From a bacterium (GTDB taxonomy: Bacteria > UBA10199 > JACPAL01 > GCA-016699445), in the NCBI GenBank assembly GCA_035454885.1, contig DATIGE010000067.1, forward strand, positions 1 to 39,774: a DNA stretch of 39,774 bases, written 5' to 3'. This document shows positions 28,032 to 35,329 of the stretch, one piece after another. Positions within the stretch are counted from its first letter, which is position 1. Every line of letters starts with the position of its first letter. Position numbers and translations under genes: made by a program. The notes below the pieces were generated by a model. The model had not been told where the DNA came from. It saw only the letters and a program-made list of their open reading frames with translations, and did not search any database.

Positions 28032-29303
28032 ATGGCGCCGCCCGATCCAATTTCGACGGACCTCGTCCCCCTGGAGAACCGTTCCACGGAGTGGGTTGGA
28101 ACCCCGCCCGTGGCCGACGGCCTTGCCTCGCCGCTTTTGGGGGCTTCTCTCATGCCTCCCGGCGCCGAACAGCTGAGCCAGATGGGCGCGAACTCCTATA
28201 CCGCCGTCACCCCGTCGGACAGTTTCAGCGCGAATGGCGCCTCCTCACCGGGGATTTTCCGGTCCCTCGACGACTTCATGACCGGCGGCAACCGGACCCA
28301 CAACGCCCAAATCGACCAACTCGTCACCCAGGTGGCCATCCGCATCATCGAGGAACAACGCGGGGAATGCCTCTGCTCCGAGAGGGCCGCCGAGATCCGG
28401 CGCTTTGTCCATGACGAGCTTCGGCACTATAAGGTGAACACGGGCCGGCAGCGGAACGGAAACGTCGACCACGCCGATTTCGGAGAAATTCTGGAACATA
28501 CCGTGCATCACTTCGGCGGCCGGGTCGAGGGCTCGGAAGTGCCCGCGGTCTTGGAGACGAACGAGCACGTCCACGCGCGAATCGAGCAGATGATCGAAGA
28601 GGAGCTCAACCGTCCCGAGAACTCCCGGCTCTGGGAGGAAAGGGGCCTGGACGGCATGGAAACCTTGCGCGCGACCCTCCGCACGCGGCTCCATGCCGAG
28701 TTCGCGCAGATCCTCATGAACGAGGCCTATACGGAAAATCTCTCGGAGGTTTCGGATTTTTTCCGGGGCAGCATCGTCGACACGTTCGAGACGCGGGCGC
28801 CGGGGATCGTGGCCTCCACCCTGACGGAATCCATGGTCTGCCGCCAGCCGACCGAGGGAGGCCCCTCTGTGGTGGCGGACACCGCGGTTTCGGTCGGGTC
28901 TTCGGGGGGCGGTCCCCGCGTGGTTCAGGACACGACGGGCATCGCGCCGGCGAACGAAGCCGATCTCGAGGCCCGACGCCTGTTGGAGGCGGAGATCCGC
29001 CGCCAGGTGCCCGCGCTTGCCCACGGGCATTTCGACGGGGCGGTCCGCCTGCTCGCGCGGGAGGTCCTTCGAGCGCGGCAGGCGAGCGGCGGCGAGGTGG
29101 CCTTCGACGCCTCCGGCCGCGCCCTCTTCCCCGTTGAGACCGAGGTCACCCGTATCTTGGAGGCGGACCGCCGGGCCATGGAAGAGAACGACCGGCTGGC
29201 CTTGGAGCGCGCGGCGGCCGAGATCCGCGAGGCCCGCGAAGCCCGCGAGAGACGCGGTATGGAAATGGATCTCAGTGAACGGCCTTTAAGGCCGCTTCGA
29301 TGA
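28032..29303 (+). CDS. Large soluble protein of unknown function
   Basis: I do not recognise this 423-residue protein. There is no signal peptide. The first 90 residues are low-complexity and Ser/Pro/Ala-rich. A folded helical core (about 95-265) follows, with IDQLVTQVAIRIIEEQRGECLC, HHFGG and RTRLHAEFAQILMNEAY segments (quoted in part). Then come a Gly/Ser linker and a C-terminal charged coiled coil (ILEADRRAMEENDRLALERA...). GGAG lies about 10 nt upstream of the ATG. Its 3' end overlaps the convergent gene at 29272 by 32 bp. Codon use is like the neighbours, so it is probably a native lineage-specific gene. Confidence 0.7.
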   Translation: MAPPDPISTDLVPLENRSTEWVGTPPVADGLASPLLGASLMPPGAEQLSQMGANSYTAVTPSDSFSANGASSPGIFRSLDDFMTGGNRTHNAQIDQLVTQVAIRIIEEQRGECLCSERAAEIRRFVHDELRHYKVNTGRQRNGNVDHADFGEILEHTVHHFGGRVEGSEVPAVLETNEHVHARIEQMIEEELNRPENSRLWEERGLDGMETLRATLRTRLHAEFAQILMNEAYTENLSEVSDFFRGSIVDTFETRAPGIVASTLTESMVCRQPTEGGPSVVADTAVSVGSSGGGPRVVQDTTGIAPANEADLEARRLLEAEIRRQVPALAHGHFDGAVRLLAREVLRARQASGGEVAFDASGRALFPVETEVTRILEADRRAMEENDRLALERAAAEIREAREARERRGMEMDLSERPLRPLR

Positions 29304-30210
29304 AGGCGGGCAGGTTCACGTCCTTGCGGCTCGAGGCGGGGTAAAACAACGAACCGATCTCCGCCAATCCGTCCACCAAATCCCGGCGGGACCAACCGTG
29401 TTCCTGGAATTCCAGACAATGCTCCTGAATTCTCGCGAGCGCCTCGTCATCCCGAAAGGTGTTGAGCGCGAACTTGGCGAGCCAGACGGTCCGGTTGAGG
29501 GGATCGCCGTCCAGGGCGCTGGCGAGGATTTGCTCCGCATAGCCCAGGCTTCCGGGGCGCCATGCAGCCGCGGCTTGGAAATAACTTGAGGGCTTGAGGA
29601 GCCGCGCGCCGGCCAGGTCCTCGAGGTCGGCGCCTTCGAAAAAAGTCCACACTGCGCCGGCCAGGTTGGGCAGATCGGCCCACTGTTCGAGACCGGAGGC
29701 GATTCCGACGCGTACGAGCAGGGCGCCCAGGGGTTGCATGGCCTCGGGTTGGAACGAGCCGGGGTTCCACCAACCCTTCAGCGTGAGGACCGTGTCGGCG
29801 AGGAGACGGTCTTGCAGGAAGACCTCCTTGGGCTTGAGGCGGCGTCGATTGGCCGAATCCGCTCCCGTGAAGAGCAGGAAATCCGATGCGGCCAGAAAGA
29901 GGTCGTTGACCCGGGCGGTCGAGGCCGGGGTCTCGCCGCGGCGTGAGACGAGGTGTCCCGCCGCGTGAAGGGCGGAAGCGGCCGTCGTCCAGGACGCGGG
30001 CGTGATGCGGTCCATGTCGCTCCCCGCGAACGCGGACAAAGAATTCGTCATGGTCTGAAGGGAGCGGTCCACGCAGGAATCCGGCAACCTTTGCTCAAGC
30101 GCCTCGTGTGCCTCGAGCACCCCGGTGAGAGCGGCGGCAAAAGAGGGCGTGTTGGTCGTCAAGACCGCCTGTCTCATCGAGATCATGAGGTTGTGAAGGG
30201 GGGTTGGCAT
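29272..30210 (-). CDS. Helical protein of unknown function downstream of rtcB
   Basis: This 312-residue protein is probably all-helical. No family is recognised. The second half has TPR-like sequence (YFQAAAAWRPGSLGYAEQIL, then LDGDPLNRTVWLAKFAL). There is no signal peptide. The ATG at 30210 has AAGGA about 9 nt upstream; the Shine-Dalgarno lies within the last codons of rtcB and the ATG follows its stop by 4 bp, so the two genes are surely co-transcribed. A role with RtcB in RNA repair is suggested only by this tight coupling. Confidence 0.75.
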   Translation of the reverse strand: MPTPLHNLMISMRQAVLTTNTPSFAAALTGVLEAHEALEQRLPDSCVDRSLQTMTNSLSAFAGSDMDRITPASWTTAASALHAAGHLVSRRGETPASTARVNDLFLAASDFLLFTGADSANRRRLKPKEVFLQDRLLADTVLTLKGWWNPGSFQPEAMQPLGALLVRVGIASGLEQWADLPNLAGAVWTFFEGADLEDLAGARLLKPSSYFQAAAAWRPGSLGYAEQILASALDGDPLNRTVWLAKFALNTFRDDEALARIQEHCLEFQEHGWSRRDLVDGLAEIGSLFYPASSRKDVNLPAFIEAALKAVH

Positions 30211-30214
30211 CGTC

Positions 30215-31711
30215 CTATTCCTTGATGACACCCACCGGTCGCATGCGCGCCACGCCCGTGGCAAGCCCGGCGCCGAAAACGACACCCATGACGTCATCGA
30301 TGTCCTTGTAGACCTGGGGCGCCTCCCCCTTGATCCTCTGACCGTCGGCATAGACGAGATCGATGCCGCGCATGGCGCGCCGGAACTCCTTGTCGGAAAT
30401 CGTCTGCGTCAGGCGCTCGAAACTCTCTGTATCGCCGTCCAAACGCCGGCCCTTGTCCCTGCGCCGCCGGCTTTCGGGCGCCTTGAGGGCGTCCGTGCGC
30501 GAGAGGACGCGGCCGGCGCCGTGGTTGACGCTGTGGAGGGAGGCCTCGCTCCCTTCGTTGCCGACCAGGACGTAGCTCGCCGTGCCCATCGAACCGGGGA
30601 TCAGCACCGGCTGGCCGAGCCCGGCGAAGGGGGTGCCCTGCATGCGGGAGGCCGGGAAGGCCCGCGTCGCGCCCTTGCGGTGGACATACAGCTCGCGGCC
30701 TCCGTGGATTTCCTTTTTCACGATGTTGTGGGCGACGTCGTAGATCGGCTTCACGGAGGCGGCGCTGCCGTAGAGGTCGTAGAGGGTGTAGGTCGCGATT
30801 GCCGCGAGCATCAGCCGGTTGACGAAGGCGTAATTCGCGGCGGCGTTCATGGCGGCGAGGTAGTTTCGTCCCTCCGCCCCCTCGGCGTCCAGGGCGTAGA
30901 TGCCGGCCATGGGCGTCCGCGCGTTGCGCGCCACCGATTGGGCGATCTGTTTGTACTGCATGCCCACGCTGTGGCCGAGTCCCCGCGAACCGGAGTGGAG
31001 CATCAGGAAGAGGGTCCCGCGCTCGATCCCCAAGGCCTGGGCCAGGCCCGCGTCCAGGACCTCGTCGACGACCTGGAATTCCAAAAAGTGGTTGCCGTCT
31101 CCCAGGGTGCCCAGCTGCGAGCGCCCGATCTTGACGTGGCTCCTCGCGACGCTTTCCACGCCCCCGGGGAGCGATCCGTTGGCCTCGATGCGCGCGAGCT
31201 CCCTCGCCAGATAGCCGTCGTTTTGGATGAAGTCCCAAACCGCGTGGTCGCGGACGGTCTCGGACGAGAGTTCGGGGACTGCGGACACGCCGCCGGCCAA
31301 GAGGCGGGCGACGTCCTCCTCGGTGACGTTCAGGGGGCCCCGGCGTTCGCCCAGAAAGATCCGGTTGGCGATGGTCCGGAGCAGGACCGGCATGTCGACC
31401 TCGTCCCGGAGGAGACCGGTGTTGAGCAGCCGCATGCCGCAATTGATGTCGCCTCCGACGGCCCCGGGGATGACGGTCCCCTCGGTGGCCAGCAAGAATC
31501 CGTTGGGCACGTGCGAACCCGCGTGGATGTCGGGCATGCCGATGGCGTGCGTGACGCCGGGCAAGGCCGCCATGCCGCGAGCTTGGCGCAGGGCGGCGTC
31601 GCTCACGGGGATGCGGGCGTCGACGAAGAGATTGACGGGCACGGAGGCGGCCGTCCCCAAAATCTGGGGCTGAAAGAGGGCGGAGGCGAGCGGGGCGGTC
31701 GTCAACGTCAT
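30215..31711 (-). CDS. rtcB: RNA ligase RtcB (tRNA-splicing ligase family)
   Basis: The 498-residue enzyme joins RNA 2',3'-cyclic phosphate or 3'-phosphate ends to 5'-OH ends using GTP and manganese. Metal-binding and catalytic motifs are present: VGGDINCGMRLL (D88, C91), LGDGNHFLEFQ, HSGSRGLGH, YDVAHNIVKKE, and the guanylylated histidine in SVNHGAGRVLSR. The C-terminus GVARMRPVGVIKE is typical. No archease gene or rtcA is visible, and no RtcR regulator. An in-frame TTG at 31741 is an alternative start. A long imperfect stem-loop lies 45 bp upstream. RtcB in bacteria serves in RNA repair after nuclease damage. Confidence 0.96.
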   Translation of the reverse strand: MTLTTAPLASALFQPQILGTAASVPVNLFVDARIPVSDAALRQARGMAALPGVTHAIGMPDIHAGSHVPNGFLLATEGTVIPGAVGGDINCGMRLLNTGLLRDEVDMPVLLRTIANRIFLGERRGPLNVTEEDVARLLAGGVSAVPELSSETVRDHAVWDFIQNDGYLARELARIEANGSLPGGVESVARSHVKIGRSQLGTLGDGNHFLEFQVVDEVLDAGLAQALGIERGTLFLMLHSGSRGLGHSVGMQYKQIAQSVARNARTPMAGIYALDAEGAEGRNYLAAMNAAANYAFVNRLMLAAIATYTLYDLYGSAASVKPIYDVAHNIVKKEIHGGRELYVHRKGATRAFPASRMQGTPFAGLGQPVLIPGSMGTASYVLVGNEGSEASLHSVNHGAGRVLSRTDALKAPESRRRRDKGRRLDGDTESFERLTQTISDKEFRRAMRGIDLVYADGQRIKGEAPQVYKDIDDVMGVVFGAGLATGVARMRPVGVIKE

Positions 31712-31756
31712 AAGGTTCCCGTTTGTGATGCGAAGCGTCAATCGGCCTTCAATGGC

Positions 31757-31844
31757 TATCGTCGAAAAGGGGCAAAAGTTGCGGTTTCAAACCGATTTCT
31801 AGGGTTCGATCCCAGTGGGCAACTTTCGTCCTCTTTTGTCGATA
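31757..31844. other. Long imperfect stem-loop between rtcB and the divergent gene
   Basis: Arms 31757-31782 and 31819-31844 pair over 26 positions: 20 Watson-Crick plus 3 G-U pairs when read as plus-strand RNA, with three isolated mismatches. The 36-nt interior contains two smaller hairpins, GGTT-TCA-AACC and a CT(A)GGG-TTCGAT-CCCAG stem whose loop resembles a tRNA T-arm but is one base short. The overall shape, a long basal stem opening into small arms, could be a small structured RNA, a leader of rtcB, or a MITE-like inverted-repeat element. The 140-bp gap holds nothing else recognisable. Confidence 0.5.
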
Positions 31845-31851
31845 AGGGCGC

Positions 31852-33213
31852 ATGTTCAACGGTTCACTGCCTTCGCAGGCCCTGCTCGCCCGCTATGCGG
31901 CCCTTCAATCCCAGGGCATCCTGAACCTCATGCGGAGCGGGGGCCTGGCGGAGATGCGGGCCTTGGAACCCCGCGTCACGCGGCTCTTTGAGGAGGGTCG
32001 CGTCGACCTCTTCATTCGCACCCGGGATCCCCAGAATCTCAGACCGATCCTAGCCCCCTTGCCTCGCGGCCTTTCCCTCCCGTCCTCGCTCACCCTGCGG
32101 GGCCGCTGGTCGGAAGAGCCTCGGATCGACGTGGGCGGTTCGCCCGGTCTCGCCTATGTGCATACGGACCGGATCGTCTGCACCGAGACGGACGTCTTGG
32201 AAGATGCACTCGAGGCCGCTTATCACCAACTCACCCGGGGGGCGGCGGCGATGATCTCCGCGGCCCCCGTCGAACGGATCGGGAGTCCCGTCCTGCTGGC
32301 CGCCCAAGGTGGCGCCTATGTGATCGCGGCGCGGGACCGCGGGGACACCCATTTGCTCGTGCAGATCCGCCCGCCGGTGACCACGTCCGGGGCCCTGCCG
32401 CCCGCCGTCGACCTGCCGATTGTGGACTCCAAGGGCGAGACGGCGCGGACCCGGATCCATCGGCGATTGGTCGAGAAATGGGGGCATTTGGCGCCGTCCG
32501 AAGTCCTGACCCTCATGGAGGCGGGTTCCGCCCATCCGGCCCTGCTTCGAAGCCTTTACCGTCTCGCCGAAATTGATCGGCATCCGCAGGCCGCCCGCGC
32601 CCTCATGTTTTTGGAGATGATCTGCCGGTCCGGTTTTGCGCGGGCGGGAGTGCGGTTTCCGCCGGAACGATGCCCGGTGGCCGTCGCCGGGTTCGGAGAG
32701 GAGTTCGGGACGATCCGGATCCTCTTGGACCACGGCTATCCGGTCATCGCCGTCGAGGATTTCGAGACCCCCGTGTCGTCCTCCGGACGGCCGGACATCA
32801 CCTTTGAAGCCGTGAGGGAGGCCTTCCGCGATCATCCCCATCGGGACCGGCTTCGGGTCTTCGATTTCCGCGACCCGGGGCTCCCGCGTGCCCAGGCCCA
32901 GGTCGTCCTCTTTGCCGCCGCCGTCGACGAGGCCTTGCCGACCTTGGTTCACCTGGTCAGGCCGGGCGGCGTCGTCGCCGTCACGGACGTGGGCCAACTG
33001 GGTTGGCGCCGCCAGAATTTTTTCGTGGATTCGGCCGACTCCTTCGTGCGCGCCGCCGGGCGCGAGCACGGCGCGCGTTTCGAGGAAGCGTATGGGGACA
33101 CCCTTCACGGACCGGGGGCTCTCCCCAGCCATTTCATCCACCCCCTGGGCCACACGGCCTATGTCGTCCGGCTCGCGCCCGAACCTTTTGACACTCAAAA
33201 AACCGGGTGCTAG
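31852..33213 (+). CDS. Protein of unknown function with Rossmann-like C-terminus
   Basis: I do not recognise this 453-residue protein. No signal peptide. Residues about 260-440 look like a SAM-methyltransferase-type Rossmann fold (VAVAGFGEEFGTIRILLDHG, then IAVEDFETP and LVRPGGVVAVTDVGQLG), but no family signature is certain. The N-terminal half is of unknown fold. It is divergent from rtcB, with the long stem-loop ending 7 bp before its ATG, and there is no Shine-Dalgarno. Its last codons contain the TTGACA -35 box of the tRNA-Asn promoter. Confidence 0.7.
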   Translation: MFNGSLPSQALLARYAALQSQGILNLMRSGGLAEMRALEPRVTRLFEEGRVDLFIRTRDPQNLRPILAPLPRGLSLPSSLTLRGRWSEEPRIDVGGSPGLAYVHTDRIVCTETDVLEDALEAAYHQLTRGAAAMISAAPVERIGSPVLLAAQGGAYVIAARDRGDTHLLVQIRPPVTTSGALPPAVDLPIVDSKGETARTRIHRRLVEKWGHLAPSEVLTLMEAGSAHPALLRSLYRLAEIDRHPQAARALMFLEMICRSGFARAGVRFPPERCPVAVAGFGEEFGTIRILLDHGYPVIAVEDFETPVSSSGRPDITFEAVREAFRDHPHRDRLRVFDFRDPGLPRAQAQVVLFAAAVDEALPTLVHLVRPGGVVAVTDVGQLGWRRQNFFVDSADSFVRAAGREHGARFEEAYGDTLHGPGALPSHFIHPLGHTAYVVRLAPEPFDTQKTGC

Positions 33214-33216
33214 GGT
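33188..33216 (+). promoter_or_regulatory. Ancestral tRNA-Asn promoter, now upstream of the GIY-YIG element
   Basis: TTGACA (33188-33193), a 17-nt spacer, and TAGGGT (33211-33216) preceded by an extended TGC make the best promoter in the window. It lies 28 bp before a copy of the tRNA-Asn 5' end (33244-33257), the distance expected for a tRNA gene, but the intact tRNA is about 300 bp further on. The promoter presumably served the tRNA before the insertion. Confidence 0.7.
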
Positions 33217-33243
33217 CCCGCCGCTTCGCTACAATGAAGCGCC

Positions 33244-33555
33244 ATTCCGGGGTAGCTTCCGCCAGAGGCGGACCAGCCTCCGGCTGGCAGTGGACGCGTA
33301 AAGTAAGATGTATAGTGTGTACGTTTTGAAGAGTTTGCGTCACGGCAAACGATATGTTGGTTATACGAGCAAAGCCCCTTCAGAAAGACTTGCTGAGCAC
33401 AACTCAGGTACTAACCAGTACACGCGGCAAAATGGGCCCTTCGAACTTGTTTATTTTGAGGAGTTCGGCGATAAAAAAGAGGCTTTAGTCAGAGAAAGAT
33501 TTTTGAAGTCCGGTCAAGGTAGGAAGTATCTTGATTCGATAATTCCGGGGTAGCT
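33244..33555 (+). mobile_element. Mini-element with GIY-YIG nuclease inserted at the 5' end of tRNA-Asn
   Basis: The 14-bp direct repeat ATTCCGGGGTAGCT occurs at 33244-33257 and 33542-33555; the right copy is the first 12 nt of tRNA-Asn plus two bases before it. Between the copies are 284 bp. The left end has two perfect adjacent hairpins, TCCGCC-AGA-GGCGGA (33258-33272) and CCAGCC-TCC-GGCTGG (33273-33287), followed by one small GIY-YIG nuclease gene. The element is more A/T-rich than its surroundings. Duplication of the tRNA 5' end has kept the tRNA intact while separating it from its promoter. Self-mobility is inference. Confidence 0.75.
33308..33553 (+). CDS. Small GIY-YIG family nuclease
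   Basis: This 81-residue protein is almost entirely one GIY-YIG nuclease domain (YhbQ/UPF0213-like). The signature is seen as VYVLKSL then RYVGYTS. An arginine and histidine follow (ERLAEHNSG), and the metal-binding glutamate is in VRERFLKSGQGRKYL. Such domains cut DNA and occur in homing endonucleases. The last codons (IIPG, stop TAG) lie inside the tRNA-Asn gene, so the reading frame ends 10 nt into the tRNA. Codon use is A/T-rich and unlike the neighbours, a sign of transfer. No Shine-Dalgarno is evident. Confidence 0.88.
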   Translation: MYSVYVLKSLRHGKRYVGYTSKAPSERLAEHNSGTNQYTRQNGPFELVYFEEFGDKKEALVRERFLKSGQGRKYLDSIIPG

Positions 33556-33615
33556 CAGTGGCAGAGTAGGTGACTGTTAATCACTTGGTCGTGGGTTCGA
33601 ATCCCACCCCCGGAG
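33544..33615 (+). tRNA. tRNA-Asn (anticodon GTT)
   Basis: Acceptor TCCGGGG/CCCCGGA, D-stem GCTC/GAGT, anticodon stem GGTGA/TCACT with loop CTGTTAA (anticodon GTT), T-arm GTGGG-TTCGAAT-CCCAC, discriminator G. CCA is not encoded (GCAT follows). All arms are intact. Its first 12 nt form the right copy of the direct repeat bounding the GIY-YIG element. Confidence 0.97.
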
Positions 33616-33698
33616 CATGAAGTTGACTTTCCGAGGGCAATATCGGATAAATTATCAACGATTACGATCATGTCCGCGTTAGGGTTATGCAGCATGGT

Positions 33699-33737
33699 GC
33701 TCATCTCCTCTTTAGCGGAGCCCAAACCTAAGGAGGT
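33699..33737 (+). promoter_or_regulatory. Possible structural switch in the leader of the RRM gene
   Basis: CTCC (33705-33708) can pair with GGAG at 33717-33720, supported by GCTC/GAGC, or with the Shine-Dalgarno GGAG at 33732-33735, supported by TTAG/CTAA. The two hairpins exclude each other, and only the second hides the ribosome site. This is a paper prediction. Confidence 0.3.
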
Positions 33738-33740
33738 TGC

Positions 33741-34079
33741 ATGGGCAAGAAACTTTACGTAGGGAATCTTCCGTTCACCATCACGGACGATCAGCTCCGC
33801 GATCACTTCGCCCAGGCAGGCACGGTCGAATCCGCACAGGTCATCATGGATCGCTTCTCGGGACGGAGCAAAGGCTTTGGTTTCGTCGAAATGTCCACGG
33901 ACGACGAGGCCGCCCAGGCCATCAGCCGTTTGAACGGCCAGGATTTCAACGGACGCGCCCTGACGGTCTCCGAGGCCCGTCCCAAGGAACCCCGTGAAGG
34001 CGGTTTCGGCGGCGGTGGCGGCGGCGGCGGTTACGGCGGCGGGGGTGGTGGGCGCGGCGGACGCCGCGACCGCTTCTAA
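33741..34079 (+). CDS. Glycine-rich RRM RNA-binding protein
   Basis: This 112-residue protein has one RNA-recognition motif (residues 3-80) with RNP2 KLYVGNLPF and RNP1 SKGFGFVEM, then a tail of glycine runs with Arg and Tyr (GGFGGGG..., ending RGGRRDRF). Such small RRM proteins in bacteria act as RNA chaperones and are often cold-induced. A very strong AAGGAGG lies 5 nt before the ATG. It is 125 bp downstream of tRNA-Asn and 10 bp upstream of infA, so the three may share a transcript. Confidence 0.95.
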   Translation: MGKKLYVGNLPFTITDDQLRDHFAQAGTVESAQVIMDRFSGRSKGFGFVEMSTDDEAAQAISRLNGQDFNGRALTVSEARPKEPREGGFGGGGGGGGYGGGGGGRGGRRDRF

Positions 34080-34089
34080 CTGAGGTTTC

Positions 34090-34308
34090 GTGTCCAAAGA
34101 CGATCTAGCCAAATTCGAAGGTAAGATCACCGACTCCACGGGCGGGGGCCAGTACATCGTGACCCTCGAGAACGGGGTCAAGGTCTCGACCAAGCTCTCC
34201 GGCAAGATGAAGCGTTTCAACATCCGCGTCATCGTCGGGGACCGCGTGACCGTCGGCGTCTCCCCCTACGATCCCACGCACGGTTTTATCGTTCACCGTC
34301 ATAGGTAA
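34090..34308 (+). CDS. infA: Translation initiation factor IF-1
   Basis: This 72-residue OB-fold protein binds the 30S A site during initiation. The sequence has FEGKITDSTGGGQYIVTLENG, then the basic SGKMKRFNIRVIVGDRV stretch and a final DPTHGFIVHRHR (quoted in part). It starts at a GTG with GAGG 4 nt upstream. The usual start is MAKDD/MSKED, matching VSKDD here. It follows the RRM gene by 10 bp, which makes a small translation/cold-adaptation cluster. It converges on an alpha/beta hydrolase gene with 18 bp between. Confidence 0.95.
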   Translation: MSKDDLAKFEGKITDSTGGGQYIVTLENGVKVSTKLSGKMKRFNIRVIVGDRVTVGVSPYDPTHGFIVHRHR

Positions 34309-34326
34309 GGGGAGCGTGCTCGCTCA

Positions 34327-35319
34327 CTATGACCGGTCGTGTTTGCCGATCCACGCGGCGATGGCGGGGTAGACCTCGCGCGGCGCGTTTTTTCCCAGGA
34401 TCAGATCCCAGTGGCTGTAGTCGGCGGTGTGGCCGTATTTTTTTCCGAACACCAGCATCGATTTTTTGCGCGAGGCGATCCGGCCCAAGGCGCGCCGCAG
34501 GTCGACGACGGACGTAAACGGGTCGTGCGAGCCCGCGATGAACAGCACCGGCAGCCGCACGTTCTTGAAATCCACGTGGTAGCGGATGCCGCCGGCGGCG
34601 GAGCGGAAGCGCCTCGACCGCATCCAGTCCTGGAACTGAAGGACGGCCCGGCTGGACAGGTCGTTGACCGCGACGTCGGCCCCGCGGCGGATGGTTTTTA
34701 TATCCGTGTTTCCTCGCACGAAGAGGCGGGGCATGAAGCCCTGGAAAATCCACTCCGGCTTGAGACCCGCCAGCCTGGCCGCCGTCCGGTAAGGGGCCAT
34801 CGGCAGAATCCTTAAAATGGGCTCGGCCAGATAGGTCCATTTGACCATCGATTTGGGGATGCCCGTCACCGGCGAGGCCGCGAGAACCGCGCTCTTCAAG
34901 AAATCGGCCGAGTGCGTGTTGATGAAGGGCGTGACGAGGAGTCCGCCCAGGCTGTGTCCCACCCAGTGGAGCTTTCGATGGTGCGTGCGATTCAGGATGA
35001 AACGGACGGCCGAGGGCAGGTCGTGGAGGACGTAGTGGTCCATGGTCCAGCCGGACTTCATCCAGCCCCAGCCTCCGGGGCGGCTGGAGCGGCCCGCCCC
35101 CCGGAGCTCGACGATCCAGACATCCCATCCCTGGGCCCAGAGATACTTGGCAAAGGAGATGTCCTCGTCCGGAAAATCGAAGTTGTGGCGGTTCGAGGCG
35201 AGTCCGTGCACGAGCAAGACGGGACACCGCCGGCCCGGGCGGGGGTAGCGGTCCAGGGCGATCCTCCAGCCGTCGTCCGTGACGGCATGATAGGTCTCCG
35301 CTTTGGGTACCCTCTTCAC
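34327..35319 (-). CDS. Alpha/beta hydrolase (lipase/esterase-like)
   Basis: The 330-residue protein has the alpha/beta-hydrolase core. The oxyanion motif is LLVHGLASNRHNFD, the nucleophilic serine is in VGHSLGGLL, the acid is likely the Asp in GSHDPFTS, and the histidine is in GHTADYSHWDL. No signal peptide is apparent. The GTG at 35319 is chosen because it follows the acyltransferase stop by 10 bp; the frame extends to 35385, overlapping that gene. With the PilZ and acyltransferase genes upstream it forms a three-gene operon, which suggests a lipid substrate (inference). Confidence 0.85.
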   Translation of the reverse strand: MKRVPKAETYHAVTDDGWRIALDRYPRPGRRCPVLLVHGLASNRHNFDFPDEDISFAKYLWAQGWDVWIVELRGAGRSSRPGGWGWMKSGWTMDHYVLHDLPSAVRFILNRTHHRKLHWVGHSLGGLLVTPFINTHSADFLKSAVLAASPVTGIPKSMVKWTYLAEPILRILPMAPYRTAARLAGLKPEWIFQGFMPRLFVRGNTDIKTIRRGADVAVNDLSSRAVLQFQDWMRSRRFRSAAGGIRYHVDFKNVRLPVLFIAGSHDPFTSVVDLRRALGRIASRKKSMLVFGKKYGHTADYSHWDLILGKNAPREVYPAIAAWIGKHDRS

Positions 35320-35329
35320 GCCTTCTATT

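Noticed and set aside
31801-31820. GGGTTCGATCCC as a tRNA T-arm
   Set aside because: No acceptor, D-arm or anticodon arm fits around it, and the loop is one base short. It is part of the larger inverted-repeat structure.
33308-33553. Restriction or defence nuclease
   Set aside because: No methyltransferase or other defence gene is near; flanking tRNA repeats and small size fit a selfish element better.
33555-34232. 225-codon minus-strand frame across tRNA-Asn, the RRM gene and infA
   Set aside because: Antisense of three real genes; the tail resembling GIRTHD is the usual translation of an antisense tRNA, not a protein.
34309-34326. Terminator between infA and the convergent hydrolase gene
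   Set aside because: GAGC/GCTC repeats are present but too short and lack a U-run on either strand.
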